Assembly (NCBI GenBank): GCA_035048815.1 | Contig: JAUCBN010000023.1 | Coordinates: 8,129,501 to 8,193,500 of the forward strand | Direction: 5' to 3' | Length of the DNA: 64,000 nt | Source: Abelmoschus esculentus | Lineage: Eukaryota > Streptophyta > Magnoliopsida > Malvales > Malvaceae | Shown here: piece after piece, positions 58,515 through 64,000 of the stretch | Layout of the letters: every line of letters begins with the position of its first letter | Position numbering within the stretch: the first letter of the stretch is position 1 | The notes under the pieces: model-generated | Seen by the model: only the letters and a program-made list of their open reading frames with translations | The model's database searches: none | Told to the model about the DNA's origin: nothing | Position numbers and translations under genes: made by a program

Positions 58515-61500
58515 TGTCAACACGATTTTTTTTCTTATAATAATAATAATATAAATAAATAATAATTAATAAATAAATAATGATAATATAATAATATTAA
58601 AAATATAAAAAAAATTAAAAAAATCGAAAAACAGAAGTTTGAATCGTGGTAAACTGAAAACAGAGGGGAGAGAGCCGATTTTCATGGGACTTGATCAGGT
58701 TTGGTGAGGATCTTGAGGAGTTTAGGATGAGATTGGGTAGATTTCGTGAGGGTTTTAAGGGATTTGGAGTGTTTGAGTTTGATTAGGGATCTAGGTTTGA
58801 ACCCCTTTAAAAAGGATTCAACCGTTCTGGGTTTGGGGATATTCGGATTGGAACGGGAGTTTTCTGGAGTTTGAATCGACGAAAGCTTTTGGGAGTTTGC
58901 AGATTTCAATCGGCCAATTGATTGCTTGAGGTAAGTTCCTTTTTCGTTTTCATTTATGGCTTGATCGATTTAGACTTGATGATGGTGTTCTGATTCTGAT
59001 TCCGGCAGATTTAGGGTGTTTTAGCTGAATGTTTCTGGGTTTTCGGTTGATTAGATCAAAAATTAGGGATTTCCGAGCTTTATTTTAGGTTTTTCGAGGT
59101 CGCCGGCGATTCGCCAGCGTCGGAATTAGTTTTCGACGTCGGAAACGATCCTCTAACGGTGGCCGGAAAACTCACCGGAGCGACGCCCCACGGTGGCACT
59201 TCGGATCTAAGGGCGGAGTTCGCGGCGCTTTTAGGTCGGTGTTCTTCGTGTTCTTCGTGTTCATGAAGAACACTGAAGAACACCATCTGAATTCAAGGTG
59301 TTTGATCCCTTGATGGCCTTGTTTCTGGGTTTTTTGTTGTTAGGCCGAGAGAATCCTAAAACCCACTCAGTCCATCGAGTCAGTGGCTCGGTTCATCTGA
59401 CCGAGCCAACTCGGTGGGATGGGTTTTATCCCTCTCCAAAACGCTGTCGTTTTGGGGCAGCTGTAACACGCGGGTCGGATCCGGGTTCAACCCGGATCCG
59501 CGCGTTTGCGATGGGTTTGGGTTAATCACCCCTATGGCCCCTCAAGCCTAAACTGTATTCGCTTTTGGCCCTAAACCTTTAGTTTTGGTTCAATTAGGCC
59601 CCCTAGATTCCTATTTTAGCCCCTAAAACTTTAGGATCAGTTCAATTAGGTCCCTAGTACCTTAATTAAACCCCTAAATAGGCAATTGGGATTAAATTAA
59701 TCTAATTTTTAGCCTTAATTAGGTTTTAAAAATTAATTTTAGAGATTAAAAATTTAATTAATTCTTAATTTAAGTTTTAATTTAATTTTTAATAAACTTT
59801 AAAATTAATTTAATTTAATTTAACTCTAATATAAATTAATTTAAGTCCTAAAACCTAAAGATTAGATTCTAGTTAGGTTTAATTCAATTCTTGAATTTTA
59901 GAAAATAACTTTAATTAAATATTTTAATTAATATTAATTTCTAAAAATTAAGTCTTAAAATTAATCCAACTTAGGCCTAGTTTTGCCCTTGAACTTTAAA
60001 TCACACTCCAAATTAGACTTTAATTAGGTTTTTAAAATTCTTAAAAATTAGAAAATAATTTTAATTAATTATTTTAATTAATTTTAATTAATTTCTAAGG
60101 TTTAAAAAATTAAACTAAATTAGGTCTAATTTTGCCTTAAAACTCTAAAACATTCACCCAACTTAGACTTTAATTAGGCTTTTAATTCTTAAAATTTAAG
60201 AAATAATTTTAATTAATTAATTTAATTAATTTTAATTAATTTCTAAAATGATAAGATTTAAAATTAATTAAGTCTAGTAAGCCTTAATGTCACCAAAACT
60301 AAACTTTAATTAAGATAAAATTAAATGCTTAAGACTTAGAAATTATTTTAATTAAAACTTTTAATTAATCTAAAACTTCTAAGTTAAGATTTAATAACCA
60401 ACTTAATTAAGTTTAACCCAACATTAAACCTTTTGAACCTAATTCACTAGACTTTAATTAAGATTTAAAATTTGAAGTTAAGGAAAGTTTAATTAATTAA
60501 CTTAATTAAAAATTTCTAAAAGCTTTAAGGTTTAAATTCACACTTAATTTAAGTCCTATCTTTTGTTCAAGGTTTGTCCTCGAATCCCTTGTAATTTATT
60601 TTTTCCGTTCAAGTCCCTTTTGTACTCATGTGAAGAGAAATTTTTGATGTAATATGATGTACCATGATTTTAATAAAAATGGAAGTTCCTTTATCTTTTG
60701 TGCTTTTTATTTTATGTTCTGCATGACATATTTTAAGAAGGTCACCTAACAAACTTAGGCTAATTAACTTAGTGCCTTTTTAGGATTAGTCGCTTAGATT
60801 AATTAACTTAATTTAATTAGGGAGAAAATTTAGTAACATAGCATGTGAATCTTATGTCTCGGATACACTAAAGAGGTTGGTGTTGTGACGCACTATGATG
60901 CTGACCTAGAGAGTGTACCTTGACATCGAATTCATGTGTTATTAAAAACCTAGAATTTTGATAAAAACTTAGGTTTAGAATTAAAAATGGATAGGTAAAT
61001 AACTAGTAAACGCTAGTAACTTAGGTTTTAAAAACTTAAGCAATGGAGCCTTCCCTAGGGTTAGAACTTAAAATGAACAAGATAAAAAATAATCATGCAT
61101 TTTACTTTAGCCTTTTGAGGCAGAAGTTACATTCTTTTAAAATTTGGGTGAGGTTTCCTATCTAGAGGATGTCTCAATCAACTCAAGTTTAAAAGTGGTG
61201 TAACTTCTAAATCAAAAGGATATCCAAATTCAAATAATGTTCACTTAACAATGGGAAATTAAATTAATATCTTTCTCCAAAATGTCAAATGCCACGTAAT
61301 GTTTTTCAAGGTACCAATTTTTGGGCGTTTGTAAGGGTCGTCCTTACACGTAACCGACTCCCGAACCCAATGTTTTTTAAACGAATCTCTGATTTATTTT
61401 TTTTATGGTGTCTGGCCTACCTAAGTGGCCGGTGGCGACTCCAAGTCAACCTTTTTCAAAATTAAATTATAGATTTTTTTCTAAAATTTGGATTTTTCGA

Positions 61501-61592
61501 GATTAATAAAATCCATATTTTTAAAAACCAATCATCGCACACTTTTTCACCTTAAAAATCGCGTTTTTAAAAAAAAGAAAGAGGTCGCGACA
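58515..61592 (+). mobile_element. Solo LTR, 3078 bp, in an exon of the IQM pseudogene
   Basis: It starts TGTCAACACGA and ends GGTCGCGACA. Perfect 5-bp duplications cttct flank it (58510-58514 and 61593-61597). The flanks rejoin an IQM exon in frame. The tail has GGTACCAATTTTTGGGCG, CCGACTCCCGAACCC and TGGCGACTCC (61433-61442). It is the same family as 50546-52513 in the opposite orientation and about 1.1 kb longer. No coding region was seen inside. Confidence 0.92.
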
Positions 61593-61651
61593 CTTCTTGT
61601 CCTCAAACCTTTGGAAACCTTAGTTGCAGCAGAATCAAGCTCCTTCAGGCC

Positions 61652-62321
61652 CTGGAGAAAAGAATATAACTGGTTTGGGGGGGGGGGTATAATGATTCTA
61701 TTTGTTTTTTTGAATGGTTCAAGCTTCTGTTCCTGGGAATCACCACCATTATCAAAACTCTGTTGGTTGGAGACTCATCGGCGTCATCATCATCCCATGA
61801 TGAGAAAAGCAAAGGAAGGCAAAGCCTCATTGATTTAGAAACTAGAAAACCCTTTCTTTTTCCTTCCTCCTTTGAAGTTCCTAATAGATGAGTATTGAAT
61901 ACGACTATTGAACCAAAGCTACGGCAGCTCAATATTGAGCAATTGTGTAAGAGTTTGAACATTACCGGAACAAGACCGGGAGGATATATACCAGCTGGTT
62001 TGGCCGATGCTGATGACCATGCTACAGAGAAATCTCTTGTTATTTTTCTTACATGTAGTTTCCAAGTTTAAATGGATAGTTTTACAAGAAACTATATGTT
62101 TATTGCATTTATGGTCGTTTTACAAGTCTTATTTTTACAAACTTCACACTTTATAACGTCAAACAGATCAGTGGGGGGCTGATCTTTAAAAATTTCATGC
62201 CCTCCAAAACAAACCAGTTCCCAGAATGAATGTGCTTCACAACTCTAAGCGCAGGCAAACAAGAAAGTTGATCAGAGATTGTATAATGTATGAATATGTG
62301 GTGATCCTTTGTTTTCTTTGG
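61652..62321. other. Spacer between the IQM pseudogene and the NIPA-type gene
   Basis: A run of ten or more G lies near 61677. A plus-strand open stretch at 61892-62071 (KLRQLNIEQLCKSLNITG, then RPGGYIPAGLADADDH) looks coding by composition, but I cannot name it and found no start codon or partner exons. The right part is probably the 3' UTR of the NIPA-type gene. Confidence 0.4.
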
Positions 62322-63937
62322 TTACGCCTTCGCCTTAGCTGGAGTTGGTATCAGATGATGCAAGGTTGCTGCCGGAATAACTGTAGTTGGGGTAGGTTCC
62401 TTGACCCGGTGAGATCCTGTTCTCCTCAGACAGAAATTCCGTCCAACTCCACTAGGTATTAAGTTCTGCAATGCCCATGGAAGGTGCCGCATCAGTCTTG
62501 CCGAGCTCACGAGCAGTATCACACCCATCATGATAAGTAACCTGTGATCGAAAATTTTCAAGTCAACCAAGATTTCATGGGAAAAAACGATGCCATGTTC
62601 GAGCAAACAGGAACATGAAATCTTAGCAAATATTGGGTAAATGACCAAATAAATGATTTCGAACAAGATAAATGTGATGGATGAAGCTATAAGACCCGAT
62701 CACATAAATCAAATATGTGTTTCCATGCATAAACTCCCCTACGGTATGCAAAATGTCGCAAGCTACACGAGAGAAGATGTTCAAAAGCCACACAGCAAAA
62801 TCTTGGACTACAATGTTGTTGTGTGAAAAACAGATTGTGCACTATATACCATCCGAGCAGAAGTGAAAGACGAGCAGTGGGTGCTGAAGGCAGACGTTCA
62901 CCCAATGCGAGCATACCAGCCAGTACACCAGTCACAATTGATGCTACAGCAGCGCACGTGGATATCACAATTGCTCTACCGTGCTTTAGGCCACGAGTCT
63001 GCACAAAAGGTGTAAAAGATTGTTACATATCTAAGAGGCTAGAGTATGCAACAATAGTTGGTAAACTAACAAATTATTCAACCTGTTAAACATAATTTCC
63101 TGTCGACGAAACTTTCTTCCGCTAAATCAGAACATAAGCGAACCATATTGAACATGAATTCCATGAATCATACATGGACATGAATCAATTTGAGTATGAC
63201 ATGGGCAATGAAGCTTAACCATCAAGCAAGCATGGAGATTTTAATTTAATTTATTTCCTTACGTCAAGTTATTTATTTTGAAAGTTATTGCTATTTAATT
63301 TTATTAGTAGTCTTTATTAGGCAATGGTTATTCAACTTTATTAGGAGCATTTATTAGACAATTGACATTCAACACTTTATTAGGAGTGTTTATTAGCTAA
63401 AAGTAAGAAAAAAACGAGTCTCTCAAACGAGTCTCAAGGTGAATTCTCCCTTTGACGATAATCATAGCTAGAGAGTAGAAACTGTAATAAGAAGACAACT
63501 GTGCAACTCAGTCCTGTTTGTACATGATCCTATACCTAGGACCATAACAGCGAAGCTGAAATACCTGGTAGTAAAATCCGGTACCACTACAGCATATGCT
63601 GATTGAGACACATAGAGGAATCAACATTTTAGAGAAACCCTGCTCCACGAAGACAAAACCTATCTTTGATATCACTGATGCCATCCTGCAAAAAGAAAAA
63701 GAAAAACGGAACCCCGTTTAAGGTGAACATCTAGAACCACAATGGCACATGAAGGCACACACCAAAAGCTACAACAATTTTGTATTTGATGGGTAAAATC
63801 TCCATACGAGATCAATTATGAACCATAAAGAGCAAGAACAAGACGTTTGATAAAAATGGTTTGGGATAAAAAGTTTACCCAAATAAAATTCCTGACTCCA
63901 AGCCATATATGATCTCTTCCACAACTTCATACTCCAT
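62322..63937 (-). CDS. NIPA-type magnesium transporter gene, 3' part
   Basis: Four exons on the minus strand: 63879-63937, 63565-63685, 62850-62998 and 62322-62541 (TAA at 62322-62324). Splice sites are GT-AG and phases join. The protein reads MEYEVVEEIIYGLESGILFG, then VISKIGFVFVEQGFSKMLIP, KHGRAIVISTCAAVASIV and LLIMMGVILLVSSARL, with several membrane spans, then a basic, Ser/Thr-rich cytosolic tail ending PTPAKAKA. It matches the C-terminal half of plant NIPA8/NIPA9-type proteins (DUF803/Mg transporter NIPA family) as I remember them. The gene begins beyond the right edge, so the first exons are missing. I saw no defect. Confidence 0.85.
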
Positions 63938-64000
63938 CTGAATGAGAAAAATGTTAACAAGTGCACAACAGCAAGAAAAGGGGACAAAATTAAGTGAATA

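Larger units (their letters stand above)
52535..61651 (-). pseudogene. IQM-type calmodulin-binding protein gene, split by two LTR elements
   Basis: Plant IQM proteins carry an IQ motif and bind calmodulin. Recognisable pieces in order: exon A (61598-61651 plus 58471-58514; KVSKGLRTRRNLADCAVVVEDFW), exon B (58273-58387; WKTLDSAALRWCSILFYDIE), exon C (58053-58184 plus 53052-53160; VGKGLYKDEKDQKLGLQH, then QPFDIGDGKELSLKKCQR) and exon D (52535-52918; VVDDDYTSFKV, then NPMELQSQALVNLSPR). A solo LTR splits exon A and a Copia element splits exon C, each with a clean 5-bp duplication. Exon C also has a stop at 58128-58130 where the family has Trp, and exon D needs a frame change. Several conserved segments are missing. 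No 5' exons were recognised above 61651. The gene is dead. Confidence 0.88.

Overview
This is nuclear DNA of a dicot plant. It shows multi-exon genes with GT-AG introns, an AT-rich background, dense LTR retrotransposons and many MITEs. The genes and the Ogre/Tat-type LTRs look most like Malvaceae, probably Gossypium, but that is inference without a search.

Layout. 2-5370: a nearly complete Ty3/gypsy chromovirus on the minus strand with 298-bp LTRs and two frame breaks. 5371-8751: decayed retroelement sequence ending in an ATGATG-rich repeat. 8752-18758: a 10-kb non-autonomous Ogre/Tat-type element with 2-kb LTRs, a tRNA-Arg primer site, decayed ORF1 and gag, and no pol; its interior is filled with tandem repeats. 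18759-21684: pieces of other LTR elements and a Stowaway-like MITE. 21811-26654: a 19-exon M1 aminopeptidase gene (APM1-like) with one frameshift. 29002-30363: a broken ALP1/HARBI1-like domesticated transposase gene. 30364-39900: a gene-poor, MITE-rich stretch. 39940-40506: a proline-rich, probably GPI-anchored wall protein. 42861-44443: a LOB-domain transcription factor. 46171-49493: a complete 7-exon FTSH4-like mitochondrial protease gene. 50546-61651: an IQM-type calmodulin-binding protein gene reduced to a pseudogene, split by a Copia element and a solo LTR inside exons and followed by a second solo LTR. 62322 to the right edge: the 3' part of a NIPA-type transporter gene.

The genes do not form a pathway. 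The window is a record of mobile-element activity. Six insertions have visible target-site duplications: the Tat-type element, the Copia element, two solo LTRs, a 69-bp LTR-like insert in the aminopeptidase gene, and a hAT MITE. A Mutator-like MITE has a probable duplication, and only one flank of the chromovirus can be checked.

The most unusual signals are three. First, a three-copy RNA stem-loop in the Tat-type LTR keeps its pairing although its sequence changes. Second, a 10-mer matching the start of the tRNA-Arg primer site recurs inside the tails of LTRs that otherwise do not align. Third, a Copia copy has almost identical LTRs around a wrecked interior, which suggests mobilisation in trans.
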